From contig CAIRTT010000364.1 of the NCBI GenBank assembly GCA_903881535.1, positions 1-6,816 on the forward strand: 6,816 bases of DNA, read 5' to 3'. Numbering within the stretch: position 1 is the stretch's first letter; the number at the start of each line of letters is the position of its first letter. The notes beneath the pieces are model-generated. The model searched no databases. It saw only the letters and a program-made list of their open reading frames with translations, and was not told where the DNA came from. Position numbers and translations under genes: made by a program. This DNA is from an uncultured Armatimonadota bacterium. Lineage in GTDB: Bacteria; Armatimonadota; Armatimonadia; Armatimonadales; Armatimonadaceae. Below are positions 5,768-6,816 of the stretch, one piece after another.

Positions 5768-6816
5768 ATGTCACATTCGCCCAGCCCCCAATCGACAGCA
5801 ACCTGGTACGGCCCCGTTCGGGTTTCGGTAAAGGACCCAAGCGGACCAGCGGGTGCGGGGCTGCCCGGTTGGAGCGCCGATGCCAGCTTTACCCACATCA
5901 AGACAAAGCGCGTCGAAGTCCGACCAGCTTACTTCGAACGTGGGGCATGGCATGCGCATCTTGTGGCAAGAAATGCAGGACGCTATCAGGTTGCGATACG
6001 TGTCTCTCAAACTGGGAGACCTGTCCGCACGCTCCGGACCGGCGATATCAATCTGACCACTGTGCTACCGCATGGCTTCATCTGCCGCTCAAAGCAACAC
6101 GTTCAGCGCTTCATCCACGATGATGGAACCTCGTACACACCTATCGGGTTCAATCTCGCCTGGCAGAACAAGGGGGAGCCTTCGTATGCGACAACCCTGA
6201 AACAGATGGCGGATAACGGCGCGAACTGGACGCGTATCTGGGCCTGTCACTGGGATCGTAAGAATCCCTGGTGGCCTGAACCGAAGACTATTCGACATGA
6301 TCGTAATGTGATGTGGCAGCCGGCGCTCGACCGCTGGACAGAAATCTTCACTGCTGCCGAACGCAACACGGTCGGCGTACAGCTTGTTCTTTTTCACCAC
6401 GGTCAGGTGACAACAGAGGTCAATCCTAACTGGAAGGACCATCCTTGGAATGTTGCAAATGGCGGATGGTTAAAGACTCCGGTTGAGTTTTTCACCGATG
6501 CGGAAGCGATTCGCCGAAGCAAGGCCTGGCTGCGTGAGGCTGTTGCGCGCTTTGGGCACCATACAAGTCTCATGGCATGGGAGCTCTTCAACGAGGTCGA
6601 ATGGGTGGATACGGCACGCAAAGCAAAGCGCTGGGATCTTGTCACAAAGTGGCATGTCGAAATGGCACGGTATTTACGTTCCATTGATGCCTACGGCCAC
6701 CTGATCACAACCAGCTCTGCCGTTGACCAAACAGCACTGTGGGCCGAGATGGACATTATCGAGCCGCACGCCTACCCGGTCAGTATCGGGACGGCTGTGT
6801 CCGCGATGGACTTTTC
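5768..6816 (+). CDS. DUF5060 / glycoside hydrolase (clan GH-A, GH5-like) protein, 3' end outside window
   Basis: The frame is open for 349 codons and runs off the right edge. The N-terminal about 90 residues begin with ATWYGPVRVSVKDPSGPA (11-28) and look like a DUF5060 beta-sandwich, which typically precedes a glycosidase barrel. From about residue 112 the pattern is that of a GH5-like TIM barrel: RFIHDDGTSYTPIGFNLAW (114-132), ANWTRIW (152-158), VQLVLFHH (204-211) and MAWELFNEVEW (269-279). Asn275-Glu276 of that last motif is the probable Asn-Glu acid/base pair of clan GH-A; it is followed by IEPHAYP (331-337). The nucleophile Glu would lie beyond the window. A beta-glycan or mannan-type substrate is typical of relatives but cannot be read here. 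There is no N-terminal signal peptide, so the enzyme is either cytoplasmic or exported by a signal-peptide-independent route. The ribosome binding site at 5754-5758 supports this start. The enzyme class is fairly secure, the exact family less so, and activity is unproven. Confidence 0.82.
   Translation, partial: MSHSPSPQSTATWYGPVRVSVKDPSGPAGAGLPGWSADASFTHIKTKRVEVRPAYFERGAWHAHLVARNAGRYQVAIRVSQTGRPVRTLRTGDINLTTVLPHGFICRSKQHVQRFIHDDGTSYTPIGFNLAWQNKGEPSYATTLKQMADNGANWTRIWACHWDRKNPWWPEPKTIRHDRNVMWQPALDRWTEIFTAAERNTVGVQLVLFHHGQVTTEVNPNWKDHPWNVANGGWLKTPVEFFTDAEAIRRSKAWLREAVARFGHHTSLMAWELFNEVEWVDTARKAKRWDLVTKWHVEMARYLRSIDAYGHLITTSSAVDQTALWAEMDIIEPHAYPVSIGTAVSAMDF

Overview
The window carries five co-directional genes on the + strand, packed almost end to end, and nothing convincing on the - strand. 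The organism is a diderm (Gram-negative-type) bacterium: a TolC-family outer-membrane channel sits beside an inner-membrane ABC exporter and a HlyD-type periplasmic adaptor, a set that only makes sense across two membranes. GC content is moderate to high by eye (about 55-60% in the lines I counted). The style of the phosphodiesterase (an IDTKD motif and a GIQTDRP end) and the DUF5060/GH-like enzyme make me think of Planctomycetes/Verrucomicrobia-type or Armatimonadota-type bacteria. That is a recollection-based guess, not a demonstrated assignment.

Layout. Positions 1-80 hold a possible weak promoter and the ribosome binding site of the first gene. Positions 81-1484 encode a TolC-family outer-membrane channel, 1506-3296 a 596-residue ABC exporter half-transporter, and 3293-4945 a HlyD-family membrane fusion protein whose start overlaps the ABC stop (ATGA). 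Positions 4954-5721 encode a glycerophosphodiester phosphodiesterase (GDPD) that starts 8 nt after the adaptor stop. From 5768 to beyond the right edge runs a DUF5060 plus glycoside-hydrolase-like protein with its own good ribosome binding site. The intergenic distances are 21, -4, 8 and 46 nt, with no terminator hairpin between genes, so a single operon is plausible, at least through the GDPD gene.

How it works together. The first three products form a complete tripartite (type I secretion-like) exporter: ATP-driven inner-membrane pump, periplasmic adaptor with a TolC-docking hairpin, and outer-membrane duct. The adaptor has an exact R-x3-L-x6-S motif at the centre of its hairpin, matching the known TolC-docking motif of AcrA/HlyD-type adaptors. 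The ABC protein has no N-terminal peptidase domain, and no RTX-type or small bacteriocin-type substrate gene is visible. Its nucleotide-binding domain deviates at two normally conserved points (Tyr in place of the Q-loop Gln; FSRGQ in place of LSGGQ). The cargo is unknown. The two downstream enzymes are either metabolic passengers or related to the cargo. The glycoside-hydrolase-like protein has no N-terminal signal peptide, so it is either cytoplasmic or, more speculatively, a signal-less type I substrate whose C-terminal signal would lie outside the window.

I see no tRNA, rRNA, CRISPR array, insertion sequence or attachment site. No stretch longer than 300 bases lacks a gene.
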